Below are positions 27,366 through 36,505 of a stretch of DNA of 55,264 nt, one piece after another. The position numbers and the translations under genes were made by a program. The notes beneath the pieces were generated by a model. The model worked only from the letters and a program-made list of their open reading frames with translations. It searched no databases and had not been told where the DNA came from. Position 1 is the stretch's first letter; each line of letters opens with the position of its first letter. Source of the DNA: Candidatus Omnitrophota bacterium (GTDB lineage Bacteria > Omnitrophota > Omnitrophia > Omnitrophales > Aquincolibacteriaceae); assembly GCA_016930235.1 (NCBI GenBank), contig JAFGHI010000055.1:1-55264 (forward strand). The letters run 5' to 3'.

Positions 27366-28171
27366 CGCCGGATCCGATCCTCTCAATTATCACACCTGTC
27401 TTGAATGGGAAACGTTTTATGGAAGGGTGTCTCCAAAATGTGATCGATCAAAACTGTCCCCATGTTGAACATATCGTCCTCGATGGGGAATCGCAGGACG
27501 GAACGGTGAATATCATCCGAACTTATGCCGAGAAATATCCCCATATCATCTGGGTTTCTCAGAAGGATCCCGGGATTTACGAGGCCTTGAACCGTGGGAC
27601 CGAAATGGCCCGCGGCAGGATCATCGGGGTCCTCAATGTCGACGATTATTATGAGCCGGGCGTGCTTAACCGCGTCCTTGAGATTTTCCGGGATCTGCCG
27701 ACCCCGAGTTTTGTCGCGGCGAATTGTAAGATTGTAGATGAGGCCGGTAAATTTTTGGCTTTAAAAAAACCTTCCCGCCTGAAGCTCCGCGAAATTCTTC
27801 TGGGGAAGGAAGTCTGTGACCATCCCGAGAATCCATCTTCGTACTTTTATCATAAGGCCCTCCACATGAAAATCGGGGGGTATCCTCCCATGCCGGCGAT
27901 TTTCGATTTCGATTTTCTCTTGAAGGCCTTATCGAAAGCTCACTGTGTTTATGTGGATGAAACTTGGGGAAATTTCCGGTATATGGAGGGAACCATCACC
28001 TTTCGCGAATTTACGAGCGGGCGGGGCGAAAAGATCTACCGCGGGTTATTAAAAAAACACAGGAAAAGTTTAAGCTTTAGGGAGCGGCCCGTTTTTTATA
28101 GTCGGTACTTTTGGCATCATGCCGTGAAGAAGTTATGGCATCGCTTGAGATCATGGTTTGCTGGCAAGTGA
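27362..28171 (+). CDS. Family 2 glycosyltransferase
   Basis: 269 residues, GT-A fold. N-terminal LSIITPVLNGKRFMEGCLQN is the nucleotide-sugar strand, HIVLDGESQDGT is the classic second motif, and the metal-binding DxD-type motif is GVLNVDDYYEPG (about 89-100). KDPGIYEALNRG is typical of WcaA-like transferases that act on polysaccharide or lipid-linked sugars. No membrane helix, so probably a peripheral cytoplasmic enzyme. Starts in the 4-base overlap ATGA with the hydrolase. The acceptor is unknown. Confidence 0.88.
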   Translation: MTPDPILSIITPVLNGKRFMEGCLQNVIDQNCPHVEHIVLDGESQDGTVNIIRTYAEKYPHIIWVSQKDPGIYEALNRGTEMARGRIIGVLNVDDYYEPGVLNRVLEIFRDLPTPSFVAANCKIVDEAGKFLALKKPSRLKLREILLGKEVCDHPENPSSYFYHKALHMKIGGYPPMPAIFDFDFLLKALSKAHCVYVDETWGNFRYMEGTITFREFTSGRGEKIYRGLLKKHRKSLSFRERPVFYSRYFWHHAVKKLWHRLRSWFAGK

Positions 28172-28228
28172 TTTAGAGGTTCAATAATCACCCAATAAAC
28201 AACAAACGTCAAATGACCTGCAGGAAAG

Positions 28229-28353
28229 GTCATCCTGAGGCCGAAAGGCCGCCCGCCCAAAATCGTGGCGGGTCCGCCTATTTATTTTGGAGGAAAGGAT
28301 CTGTCGAGAGATCCCTGCCCGACTGCTGGCAGACAGGCTTCGCTCAGGATGAC
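28229..28353. repeat. MITE-like element with 11-bp terminal inverted repeats
   Basis: gtcatcctgag at 28229-28239 is the exact reverse complement of ctcaggatgac at 28343-28353. Inside are the palindromic words ggccgaaaggcc, cgcccgccc...ggcgggtccgcc, ggatctgtcgagagatcc, and a near-palindrome ctgcccgactgctggcag. The middle block (about 28249-28281) matches the giant gene's linker A at about 8256-8292. No transposase frame fits inside, so it is a non-autonomous element or REP-type repeat. Bases 28172-28228 show nothing else. Confidence 0.75.
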
Positions 28354-28384
28354 AGCAATTGTAAGATCTTGGCGATTTCTTTTT

Positions 28385-28537
28385 TTAACCAAACCAGTCG
28401 ATTTCATCCACCCAGGTTTTTTTCTTTCCTTTTTCGCGCTGATAGGCTTTGCCGGAGGGTTTGACGCGCGATTTGGGATTGATTGCCCAGGTGTGGCGGG
28501 GCTTGGGCGTTTTGGATTTACGTTTCTTTTTGGGCAT
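28385..28537 (-). CDS. Small basic protein, 50 residues, unknown
   Basis: On the minus strand ATG at 28537-28535 opens a frame ending TAA at 28387-28385. It encodes MPKKKRKSKTPKPRHTWAIN, continuing through PKSRVKPSGKAYQREKGKKK to TWVDEIDWFG. It is strongly basic apart from the last 8 residues and tryptophan-bearing at both ends. The composition is non-random and resembles the short Lys/Arg-rich 'INP.TRV.PS.K.Y.R' proteins that many bacteria carry, perhaps nucleic-acid or ribosome associated. There is no strong ribosome site. It is easily missed because of its length. Confidence 0.6.
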   Translation of the reverse strand: MPKKKRKSKTPKPRHTWAINPKSRVKPSGKAYQREKGKKKTWVDEIDWFG

Positions 28538-28572
28538 CGGTTTGTGTTTGAGTTCGTGTTAAATAGCTATTA

Positions 28573-28669
28573 TGAGAAATTTTGGATTTTAGATTTGGGA
28601 TTTTGGATTGATCCTTTATTTGTTTTTCCGAAAATTCTAAAATCCGAATTCCAAAATCTAAAATACCGC
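28573..28669. repeat. Inverted word repeat tttagattttgg
   Basis: attttggattttagatttgg on the left half and tccaaaatctaaaat on the right half are rough reverse complements, giving an AT-rich hairpin about 95 bases long. It lies between the small basic protein gene and the end of the phosphatase gene. Same style as the other degenerate word repeats of this window. Confidence 0.55.
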
Positions 28670-29460
28670 TACCTCTTAATGTCTTTAAACGGTTCCAAGA
28701 CCTCTAACATTTCTTGATGAAGGAGGCCATTGGAAACAAGGTTTTGCGTATCTTCGAGTGTTAACGGTTCTCCCAGATAATTGGTGGCTTTTGCGCCGGC
28801 TTCTTTTAAAATGACCAAACCTGCTGCTTTGTCCCACGGTTGGAGCTGAAATTCCCAGAATCCATCGAACCGTCCGCAAGCAATGTAAGCAAGATCCAAG
28901 GCGGCTGAGCCTGTCCGGCGAAGTCCTTGGATCTTCATCATGAAAGCCTTCACGATCGATAAATAAGAATCAGGCCTTTCGCGCCTGTCGTACGGGAATC
29001 CCGTGGCGACAAGGGCATCTTCGAGCGAAGTAATTTCTGAAACTGCGATAGAGTTCCCGTTTAAAGTTGCGCCGCGGTCTTTTTCCCCGATAAAAAGTTC
29101 ATTTCTGAAAGGGTCGAAGATGCCTCCTAATACAAGTTCTCCGTGATCTTCAAAGGCAATCGAGACACAAGCGACGGGGTAACCGTGTACGAAGTTGGTG
29201 GTCCCGTCTAAAGGATCAATAATCCACCGGTAAGGAGAGCCTCCCGCGGGAGGGGATTCTTCGGTGAGAATTGCGTGATCGTGGAAGGAACCTTTGATAT
29301 GGGAGATCACGATCTCTTCTGCCTGCTTATCCGTTTCGGTGACAAGACTTAGCTCACTTTTTTTTTCGATCACTTTCTTCTTTGCAAGTGAGGTTTCGAG
29401 CAGTCTTCCCGCATCTTCCAGGGCGTTTAAGAGGGTGCTTTTAATTTTTCCGTTATTCAT
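28669..29460 (-). CDS. suhB: Inositol monophosphatase family protein
   Basis: 263 residues, a normal length. Metal-binding motifs of the IMPase superfamily are intact: Glu67/Glu68 in ILTEES, IDPLDGTTNF (81-90) and QPWDKAAG (208-214). It hydrolyses phosphate from inositol-1-phosphate or a related substrate in the cytoplasm using Mg2+. With the myo-inositol-1-phosphate synthase at 42433-43539 it could make free inositol, although SuhB-type proteins also have other roles. Divergently oriented to the isocitrate dehydrogenase gene with about 60 bases between them. Confidence 0.9.
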   Translation of the reverse strand: MNNGKIKSTLLNALEDAGRLLETSLAKKKVIEKKSELSLVTETDKQAEEIVISHIKGSFHDHAILTEESPPAGGSPYRWIIDPLDGTTNFVHGYPVACVSIAFEDHGELVLGGIFDPFRNELFIGEKDRGATLNGNSIAVSEITSLEDALVATGFPYDRRERPDSYLSIVKAFMMKIQGLRRTGSAALDLAYIACGRFDGFWEFQLQPWDKAAGLVILKEAGAKATNYLGEPLTLEDTQNLVSNGLLHQEMLEVLEPFKDIKR

Positions 29461-29521
29461 ATAGAATTAGCAAACTACCACGAATTGTTGGAATGTCAAG
29501 ATGTACGTAAAGGATGGTGTT

Positions 29522-30613
29522 ATGAAGACTTATGATGTGACTTTAATTGATGGGGACGGGGTCGGGCCTGAACTCGCAGAAGTCACCAAGGGTTGTCTGG
29601 AAGCGACGGGGATTTCTTTCAAGTGGGATATTCAACATGCCGGGGTGGATGTGTTGGCCTCGGAGGGGACTCCTTTGCCGGAGCGTGTCCTTGAGTCCAT
29701 TAAGAAAAACAAAACGGCCTTGAAGGCGCCGATTACAACGCCTGTCGGAACGGGGTTCCGTTCGGTCAATGTTGCATTGCGTAAAGAGCTTGATCTCTAT
29801 GCGTGTCTCAGGCCGTGTAAGTCTTATCCGGGCGTCAGGTCGCGGTATCAAAATATTGATTTGGTGGTTGTCCGTGAAAATACCGAGGACCTTTATGCGG
29901 GGATCGAATTCCAAAAAGGGACCAAGGAAGTGGATGAAGTGATCCATTTCATCAACAAATATTCGGCCAGGAAAATCCGCCCGGATTCAGGGGTCAGCAT
30001 CAAACCGATTTCGGTGACGGGGACGGAACGGATTGTCCGGTTTGCTTTCGATTATGCCAGGAAAAATAAACGCAGGAAGGTCACTTCCGTTCACAAAGCG
30101 AATATCATGAAATTTTCAGACGGTTTGTTTCTTGAGGTTTCCCGGGAAGTGGCCAAGAAATATCCCGATATCGAGTTCGAGGACAGGATCGTGGACAATA
30201 TGTGCATGCAGCTTGTCCAAAGGCCGGAGGCTTATGATGTGCTGGTGCTCCCGAATCTTTACGGGGATATTATTTCGGACCTTTGCGCGGGATTGATCGG
30301 AGGGCTTGGGGTTGCGCCCGGGGCGAATATCGGAACCAACGGTGCCCTCTTTGAGGCTACTCACGGATCGGCCCCGAAATATAAGGGTTTGAACAAGGTG
30401 AACCCGACGGCGATGATCCTTTCCGGGATGTTGATGTTAAGACATCTTGGCGAGATGGACGCGGCGGACTGTTTGGAGAAAGCCGTGAGCGATGTTATCC
30501 GCGAAGGGAAATCCGTCACTTACGATATGAAAGAGGACCGGAAGGATCCGACAGCTGTCGGTACGCGCGAAATGGGACAAGCGATTATTAATAAGTTAAA
30601 AGCCAAAAGTTAA
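29522..30613 (+). CDS. NAD-type isocitrate dehydrogenase
   Basis: TCA-cycle enzyme converting isocitrate to 2-oxoglutarate and CO2. The ATG at 29522 is preferred over 29501 because AAAGGA (29509-29514) sits 7 bases before it and the protein then begins [20 protein letters not shown]; it has 363 residues. Family motifs: [20 protein letters not shown] (substrate Ser and Arg), [13 protein letters not shown] (catalytic Tyr), [14 protein letters not shown] (catalytic Lys), [19 protein letters not shown] (metal Asp) and [12 protein letters not shown]. The size and [14 protein letters not shown] segment fit the NAD/IDH3-like branch rather than isopropylmalate dehydrogenase, supported by the TCA genes that follow. 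Confidence 0.88.
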   Translation: MKTYDVTLIDGDGVGPELAEVTKGCLEATGISFKWDIQHAGVDVLASEGTPLPERVLESIKKNKTALKAPITTPVGTGFRSVNVALRKELDLYACLRPCKSYPGVRSRYQNIDLVVVRENTEDLYAGIEFQKGTKEVDEVIHFINKYSARKIRPDSGVSIKPISVTGTERIVRFAFDYARKNKRRKVTSVHKANIMKFSDGLFLEVSREVAKKYPDIEFEDRIVDNMCMQLVQRPEAYDVLVLPNLYGDIISDLCAGLIGGLGVAPGANIGTNGALFEATHGSAPKYKGLNKVNPTAMILSGMLMLRHLGEMDAADCLEKAVSDVIREGKSVTYDMKEDRKDPTAVGTREMGQAIINKLKAKS

Positions 30614-30803
30614 AAGTCAAAAGTAAAAAAAGAAATAGGTGGAAGGTGAAGGGTCGAAGGGGAAGATCGTTATATGTTAAATGTTTGATGTTGTATGTTT
30701 ACACATTAAACATTCAACATTGAACATGAAACAATTTATGTAGCTGAGGTTTGATTAAAGTTTTTCCTTCCACCCTCAACCCTCGACCTTCCACCTTTGT
30801 TTG
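30600..30803. repeat. Nested inverted word repeats between idh and mdh
   Basis: The outer arms are aggtggaaggtgaagggtcg (from about 30637) and, inverted, ccctcgaccttccacctt (to about 30799). The inner arms are gttaaatgtttgatgttgta and, inverted, acattcaacattgaacatga (about 30675-30730). An aaaagttaaaagtcaaaagt tail immediately follows the idh stop. The region could fold into one long imperfect hairpin in the transcript. AAGGA for mdh lies right after it. Confidence 0.65.
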
Positions 30804-30816
30804 AAAGGAAGTCAAG

Positions 30817-31749
30817 ATGTCCAAATTACCTAAAGTAACAGTCGTCGGAGCGGGATTTGTCGGAGCGACAACCGCCCAGCGGATTGTTGAAAAGGACCTC
30901 GCGGATGTTGTCTTGATCGATGTGGTGGAGGGCCTCCCGCAGGGCAAAGCTCTCGATATGATGGAGTCGGCACCGGTCGAAGGTTTTAAGGCCAAGGTAA
31001 CCGGCACGAATGATTACGCCGAAACAAAAGATTCCGAGATTGTGGTGATCACAGCCGGCCTTGCCCGTAAGCCGGGGATGAGCCGGGATGATTTACTGTT
31101 AAAAAATGCCGAGATTGTTTCGGGGATTGTAACAGAGTGCGCCAAGGTCTCGCCCAAGGCCGTTCTTCTTGTCGTGACCAATCCTTTGGATGTGATGACC
31201 TATTTGGCCTGGAAGAAATCCGGGTTCGGGACCAAAAGGGTTTTGGGCATGGCCGGGGAACTTGATTCGGCCCGCTATGCATTTTTCATATCGGAGGAAG
31301 CAAATTGTGCGCCGATTGAAGTAAAAGCAATGGTCCTCGGCGGGCATGGTGATCAAATGGTTCCGGTTCCCAAGCAAACAACAGTCAAAGGCAAACCGAT
31401 TACAGAGTTTCTTGAACCGGCCAGGATTGAAGCAATCAATCAAAGGACCCGCGACGGAGGGGCCGAGATCGTCCGTTACTTAAAAACAGGATCGGCTTTT
31501 TATGCACCGTCATCCGCTACTGTCCGGATGGTCCGCGCCATTTTGGAAAATCGTGACGAAATCATTCCCAGCTGTGTTTATTTGAACGGGGAGTACGGGC
31601 TCAAGGATGTTTATTGCGGTGTACCGGCTAAATTGGGGAAGGGCGGGGTGAAAGAAGTTGTTGAGATCCCCTTGAGCGCAGATGAAAAAAGCGCGCTTCA
31701 TGCTTCCGCGGAACACGTCCGGGAAAATTGCGCAAAATTGAGTGTCTAA
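30817..31749 (+). CDS. mdh: Malate dehydrogenase, LDH-like type
   Basis: 310 residues. The nucleotide-binding loop is VVGAGFVGATT (7-17), the strand-2 acidic residue is in VVLIDVVEG, which indicates NAD preference, the substrate loop is ARKPGMSRDDLL (Arg residues for malate binding), TNPLDVM follows, and the catalytic base is His177 in GGHGDQMVP. This is the LDH-like MDH group common outside gamma-proteobacteria. A good ribosome site (AAGGA) precedes the ATG. It is directly followed, without spacer, by aconitase, so the two are co-translated in the TCA cluster. Confidence 0.95.
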   Translation: MSKLPKVTVVGAGFVGATTAQRIVEKDLADVVLIDVVEGLPQGKALDMMESAPVEGFKAKVTGTNDYAETKDSEIVVITAGLARKPGMSRDDLLLKNAEIVSGIVTECAKVSPKAVLLVVTNPLDVMTYLAWKKSGFGTKRVLGMAGELDSARYAFFISEEANCAPIEVKAMVLGGHGDQMVPVPKQTTVKGKPITEFLEPARIEAINQRTRDGGAEIVRYLKTGSAFYAPSSATVRMVRAILENRDEIIPSCVYLNGEYGLKDVYCGVPAKLGKGGVKEVVEIPLSADEKSALHASAEHVRENCAKLSV

Positions 31750-34395
31750 ATGGATTCCTTCAATTCCAAATCAAAGATCAAAGTTGGCAAGAAAGAATAT
31801 ACCTTCTGGCGGCTTCAAGCGCTTGAGGAAAAGGGATTAGCCCGTCTTCAAACGTTACCTTATTCCATTCGTGTGCTTTTGGAGAATCTTCTCCGCAATG
31901 AAGACGGACAAAATGTCAGAGCTGAGGATATTAAGGCCCTGGCGGGCTGGGAACCGAAGCAAAAGCCGGAACGGGAAATTGCTTTTCGCCCTGCGCGGGT
32001 CATCTTACAGGATTTTACGGGGGTCCCGGCTGTTGTGGATTTAGCGGCGATGCGCGATGCAATGGTGAAAATGGGCGGCGATCCCAAGAAGATCAATCCG
32101 TTGCAGCCGGTCGATCTTGTGATCGATCATTCCGTTCAAGTTGACGTTTACGGTTCTCCGGAAGCCCTTTCAGAGAATGAAACCGCCGAATTCAAACGCA
32201 ATAGGGAACGTTATGAATTTTTGAGATGGGGATCCAAGGCCTTTCGGAATTTCCGGGTGGTTCCGCCCGGGATGGGGATCATTCATCAGGTGAATCTCGA
32301 ATATCTTGCCAGCGTTGTCTTCACTCAGGAAGAGAAGGGCGGGGCCTTGGCTTATCCGGATACCGTCGTCGGGACGGATTCTCATACGACGATGATCAAC
32401 GGACTTGGGGTTTTGGGATGGGGTGTCGGTGGAATCGAAGCCGAGGCAGCGATGCTGGGCCAGCCGATTTCGATGCTCATCCCGGAAGTTATTGGGTTCC
32501 GCTTAACCGGCCGTTTGAAAGAAGGCGTCACGGCTGCGGATCTTGTCTTGACCGCTACCCAAATGCTGCGGGCGAAGGGGGTGGTCGGAAAATTCGTCGA
32601 ATTTTTCGGCCCGGGGCTTGGCGAACTGGCCTTGGCGGACCGTGCGACCTTGGCCAATATGGCCCCCGAATATGGGGCAACGATGGGATTTGTCCCTGTC
32701 GATCAAGAGACGCTCAATTTTCTGAAATTAACGGGGCGTTCCCCCGAAACCATTCAACTCGTGGAAGCTTATTTAAAAGAGCAGGGGCTCTTTCGTTTGG
32801 CCGATTCTCCGGACCCGGACTATTCGGATGTTTTGGAGCTTGATCTTGCCAAGGTCGAAGCCAGTTTGGCGGGACCGAAACGGCCGCAGGACCGGATCAC
32901 CTTGAAAGAGGCAGCATCTTCGTTTAAAGCCTTCTTGAAACAATCGGGAGTTGATGTGCAGTCTCCCAAAAAGTCTGAACTCGATCACGGTTCTGTTGTA
33001 ATCGCCGCGATCACAAGCTGCACTCATACGTCTAATCCTTCCGTTATGATGGCCGCAGGGCTTGTGGCCAAGAAGGCCGTAGAGAAAGGGCTTCAAGTGA
33101 AACCCTGGGTGAAGACCAGTCTTTCTCCCGGTTCCAGGGTCGTGATCGATTATCTTGAAGCAGCGGGGCTGCTGCCTTATTTAGAAAAACTTCATTTCCA
33201 CAATGTTGGGTTCGGCTGCATGACTTGTATCGGAAATTCGGGGCCTCTCCCGGAGGAAGTGACGGCTGCCATTCAGAAAAATAAGCTGATCGTTGCTTCC
33301 GTCCTTTCCGGAAATCGTAACTTCGAAGGAAGAATTCATCCGTTCGTGCGCGCGAATTATCTGGCCTCTCCCGGGCTTGTTGTGGCTTATGCCTTGGCCG
33401 GCCGAATGGATATCGATTGGGGAAAGGAGTCTTTGGGAAAAGATAAAGAAGGCAAGGAAATCTTTCTTCGCGATTTATGGCCTTCTTCAGGAGAGATTCA
33501 AAAGAGTTTATCCTCCTTGGATGCCTCGATGTTTCAAAAAGAGTATGCGAAGGTTTTTGAAGGGGATTCGAAATGGCAGGGTCTAAAAACCTTATCGGGA
33601 GATACTTTTTCGTGGGATGGGGAATCGACCTATATTAAGAATCCGCCTTATTTCCAGAAAATGAAGCCTAGAGCCGAACCGGTTAGGGATATCCGGAAGG
33701 CGAGGGCCTTGGTTGTCGTCGGGGATTCTGTCACCACGGATCATATTTCGCCGGCCGGCTCAATTGCGAAGGATGGGCCTGCGGGGGAGTATCTTTTTTC
33801 TCACGGGGTAAAGGGAGAGGATTTCAATTCCTTTGGTTCACGGCGCGGGAATCATGAGGTGATGATGCGCGGGACCTTTGCCAATATCCGGCTGAGGAAT
33901 CTTCTAGCGCCCGGGACCGAAGGCGGCTGGACCCGCTGCCTGCCGGGCGCAAAACCGGTGTCGATTTATGAGGCTGCGATGAAATATCAAAAGAAAAACG
34001 TTCCACTTGTCATTCTTGCGGGAAAAGAATACGGGACCGGATCTTCCCGGGACTGGGCCGCCAAAGGTCCGGCCCTTTTGGGGGTCAAGGCCGTCATCGC
34101 GGAGAGTTTTGAACGGATACACCGTAGCAATCTGATCGGGATGGGGATTTTACCACTTCAATTCTCCGAGGGTGAGACGAGAGCCTCTTTGGGGCTGACG
34201 GGCGAAGAGACTTATGATTTTTTGGGGATTGAAGAAGGGCTGATCCCGGGCAAAAAGATCAAGTGCAGCGCGTTAAGTCCGTCTGGCGGGAAGATATTTG
34301 AAGTCATTTGCCGTCTGGATACACCCGTGGAAGTTCTCTATTACGGAAACGGCGGCATTTTGCCTTTCGTGCTGCGGCAATTACTTAAATCTTAA
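31750..34395 (+). CDS. acnA: Aconitate hydratase, AcnA/IRP type
   Basis: 881 residues, full length for AcnA. The 4Fe-4S cluster cysteines are Cys424 (SCTHTSN), Cys490 and Cys493 (GCMTCIGN), with the same spacing as in known AcnA. Active-site segments [40 protein letters not shown] and [13 protein letters not shown] are intact, and the C-terminal swivel domain is present ([12 protein letters not shown]). The ATG follows the mdh stop immediately. It converts citrate to isocitrate, feeding the upstream isocitrate dehydrogenase. No citrate synthase lies in this window. Confidence 0.96.
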   Translation: MDSFNSKSKIKVGKKEYTFWRLQALEEKGLARLQTLPYSIRVLLENLLRNEDGQNVRAEDIKALAGWEPKQKPEREIAFRPARVILQDFTGVPAVVDLAAMRDAMVKMGGDPKKINPLQPVDLVIDHSVQVDVYGSPEALSENETAEFKRNRERYEFLRWGSKAFRNFRVVPPGMGIIHQVNLEYLASVVFTQEEKGGALAYPDTVVGTDSHTTMINGLGVLGWGVGGIEAEAAMLGQPISMLIPEVIGFRLTGRLKEGVTAADLVLTATQMLRAKGVVGKFVEFFGPGLGELALADRATLANMAPEYGATMGFVPVDQETLNFLKLTGRSPETIQLVEAYLKEQGLFRLADSPDPDYSDVLELDLAKVEASLAGPKRPQDRITLKEAASSFKAFLKQSGVDVQSPKKSELDHGSVVIAAITSCTHTSNPSVMMAAGLVAKKAVEKGLQVKPWVKTSLSPGSRVVIDYLEAAGLLPYLEKLHFHNVGFGCMTCIGNSGPLPEEVTAAIQKNKLIVASVLSGNRNFEGRIHPFVRANYLASPGLVVAYALAGRMDIDWGKESLGKDKEGKEIFLRDLWPSSGEIQKSLSSLDASMFQKEYAKVFEGDSKWQGLKTLSGDTFSWDGESTYIKNPPYFQKMKPRAEPVRDIRKARALVVVGDSVTTDHISPAGSIAKDGPAGEYLFSHGVKGEDFNSFGSRRGNHEVMMRGTFANIRLRNLLAPGTEGGWTRCLPGAKPVSIYEAAMKYQKKNVPLVILAGKEYGTGSSRDWAAKGPALLGVKAVIAESFERIHRSNLIGMGILPLQFSEGETRASLGLTGEETYDFLGIEEGLIPGKKIKCSALSPSGGKIFEVICRLDTPVEVLYYGNGGILPFVLRQLLKS

Positions 34396-34411
34396 CAAGT
34401 ATTCCAGGAAG

Positions 34412-34439
34412 GCCTTAAAATCCTAACGGGATTCAAGGC
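34412..34439 (+). other. Short hairpin in the acnA-sucC spacer
   Basis: gcctt...aatcc (34412-34423) pairs with ggatt...aaggc (34429-34439) around a taacg loop. There is no following T-run, so it is more likely a processing or stability element than a terminator. It lies 12 bases before the TTG start of sucC. Confidence 0.35.
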
Positions 34440-34451
34440 GGAAGATCAAAT

Positions 34452-35615
34452 TTGAATATCCACGAGTACCAGGCCAAGACGTTATTTCAACATTACGGTA
34501 TTCCTGTCAGCGAGAATGGTGTCGCTCGAACTCCTGAAAAGGCTTTTTTCCTCGCGCAAGCTATCCAAAAACCGGGTATCTCTTTTGTTGTGAAAGCCCA
34601 AATTCATGCAGGCGGCCGCGGAAAGGCGGGCGGCGTCCGGATTGTCCGGACACCCGAAGAAGTGCGGAGTGTTTCCGAAGCACTTCTCGGCCAAAAGTTA
34701 GTGACCCCTCAAACGGGGAAAGACGGACGCGTTGTGAACCGCTGCTTGATTGAGCATGCAACAGAGATTGAAAAGGAATATTACGCAGGACTTCTCCTTG
34801 ACCGGAGTTCGGGGGAATTGTGCTTGGTGACGTCTTCGTCCGGTGGAATGGCGATCGAAGCGATAGCGGAGAAACACCCTGAGAAAATCATCAAACATCT
34901 TTTTTCCGTAAAAGAGAGACTCTCGGAAGAAAAGGCGCTTGAAGTGGCAAGTACTTTGAGCGGTGATGAAAACGAGAAGAAGGCCATCGCTCGCATCTTG
35001 ATTGCGATGGTCAAGATCTTCCTGGAATTGGATGCCTCGTTGATTGAGATCAACCCGCTCGGCCGTACAAAGACCGGCGAAGTGATTGCAGTCGATGCCA
35101 AGATCCAGTTTGATGATAATGCCCTTTACCGGCATCCTGAAATCGAAGCGCTTCGGGACGCGAGCCAGGAAGACCCGCGCGAAAAGGAGGCACAAGATCA
35201 AGGACTCAGCTATGTCGGGCTTGAAGGGAATATCGGGTGCATTGTCAACGGGGCCGGTCTTGCGATGGCTACGATGGATATGATCCGGCTTGCCGGCGGG
35301 GAACCTGCGAATTTTCTTGATGTCGGGGGCAATGCCACCAAGGATCAAGTGAAAGCCGCTTTCGAAATTATTTTAAAAGATCCTCACGTGAAAGTGATTT
35401 TAGTGAATATTTTTGGGGGTATCCTTCATTGCGATGTGGTGGCGGCCGGGATCCTTGAGGCGGCCGAGGAAATTCAAGTGAAGGTTCCTCTTGTGGTCAG
35501 GCTTGAAGGGACTCGCGCCGGGGAAGGAAGGGATATCCTCGGGAAATCGTCATTAAGGATCCAAACGGCATCCAGTTTCCAGGAAGCGGCGGAAAAAGCG
35601 GTGAAGGCCTTATGA
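34452..35615 (+). CDS. sucC: Succinyl-CoA synthetase (ADP-forming) beta subunit
   Basis: 387 residues. Starts with TTG at 34452, chosen because the family's invariant N-terminus MNIHEYQAKTLF begins exactly there and no ATG is available in frame nearby. ATP-grasp domain motifs: VKAQIHAGGRGKAGGVRI (about 43-60) and EINPLG (metal site). The CoA-ligase half has NGAGLAMATMDMIRLAGG, ANFLDVGGNA and ILVNIFGGILHCD. Forms a complex with the alpha subunit, whose start overlaps its end by 4 bases, and makes ATP (or GTP) from succinyl-CoA. Confidence 0.95.
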   Translation: MNIHEYQAKTLFQHYGIPVSENGVARTPEKAFFLAQAIQKPGISFVVKAQIHAGGRGKAGGVRIVRTPEEVRSVSEALLGQKLVTPQTGKDGRVVNRCLIEHATEIEKEYYAGLLLDRSSGELCLVTSSSGGMAIEAIAEKHPEKIIKHLFSVKERLSEEKALEVASTLSGDENEKKAIARILIAMVKIFLELDASLIEINPLGRTKTGEVIAVDAKIQFDDNALYRHPEIEALRDASQEDPREKEAQDQGLSYVGLEGNIGCIVNGAGLAMATMDMIRLAGGEPANFLDVGGNATKDQVKAAFEIILKDPHVKVILVNIFGGILHCDVVAAGILEAAEEIQVKVPLVVRLEGTRAGEGRDILGKSSLRIQTASSFQEAAEKAVKAL

Positions 35616-36505
35616 GTATCTTGGTGGATCAAAATACAAAGGTCTTGGTGCAAGGGATTACGGGTAAACACGGGGCTTTTCATACCGAACGGATGTTGCG
35701 CTACGGTACGGAGATCGTCGGCGGCGTTACGCCCGGAAAAGGTGGAAGCAGGTTTTTGAACGTTCCCGTTTTTGATACGATGAAAGAGGCGGTCCGGATG
35801 ACCCAGGCAGGGGTGTCCGTGATTTATGTCCCTGCAGTTCATGCCCCCTCGGCCCTTTATGAAGCGGCCGAAGCAGGGGTCCGGTTGATTGTTTGTATTA
35901 CAGAAGGGATACCCGTTCTTGAGATGGCAAGGTTCAAGGAGTGGGCGAAAGAAGAGAACGTTCAATGGGTCGGGCCTAATTGTCCTGGTATTATCACACC
36001 CGGAGAATGTAAAATCGGTATTATGCCCGGAGAGATTCACACGCGGGGACCTATCGGTGTGATTTCCCGGAGCGGGACATTGACTTATGAAGCGGTTTGG
36101 CAGCTGACGCATTGTGGTTTGGGACAATCTACCTGTGTCGGGATTGGAGGAGATCCCATCGGAGGTTTTGGATTTGTGGACTTGCTCGCGCGCTTCCAGG
36201 ACGATCCTGAAACAAAGGCTGTTGTTTTGATCGGAGAGATCGGCGGGACCCAGGAAGAGGAAGCGGCCCGTTTCATTCGCGAAAAGATGAGTAAGCCTGT
36301 GGTGGCTTTTGTCGCGGGATTGAATGCTCCCGAGGGAAGGCGAATGGGACATGCGGGTGCGATTATTACTGGCGGAACAGGGCGTGCTAAAAGTAAAATA
36401 GAGTGTTTTCGGGATCACGGGGTTGTCATCGCGGAAAACCCGGCGTTGATCGGCGAGACGATGAAAAAGATTTACAGGGAGCAATATGGCGAACAAGAAT
36501 CTTGA
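35612..36505 (+). CDS. sucD: Succinyl-CoA synthetase alpha subunit
   Basis: 297 residues. The CoA-binding N-terminus has VLVQGITGKHGAFHTERML and VGGVTPGKGG; the phosphorylated histidine lies in MGHAGAIITGGTGRAKSKIE. Substrate loops RSGTLTYEAVWQLT and GIGGDPIGG are intact. Overlaps sucC by 4 bases and the next gene by 20 bases, so it is part of one long operon. A long opposite-strand frame covering the gene is a codon-use shadow. Confidence 0.96.
   Translation: MSILVDQNTKVLVQGITGKHGAFHTERMLRYGTEIVGGVTPGKGGSRFLNVPVFDTMKEAVRMTQAGVSVIYVPAVHAPSALYEAAEAGVRLIVCITEGIPVLEMARFKEWAKEENVQWVGPNCPGIITPGECKIGIMPGEIHTRGPIGVISRSGTLTYEAVWQLTHCGLGQSTCVGIGGDPIGGFGFVDLLARFQDDPETKAVVLIGEIGGTQEEEAARFIREKMSKPVVAFVAGLNAPEGRRMGHAGAIITGGTGRAKSKIECFRDHGVVIAENPALIGETMKKIYREQYGEQES

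Noticed and set aside
35474..36496. A 340-residue minus-strand open frame
   Set aside because: It lies entirely antisense to sucC/sucD, whose motifs are intact; the translation has no recognisable family features.
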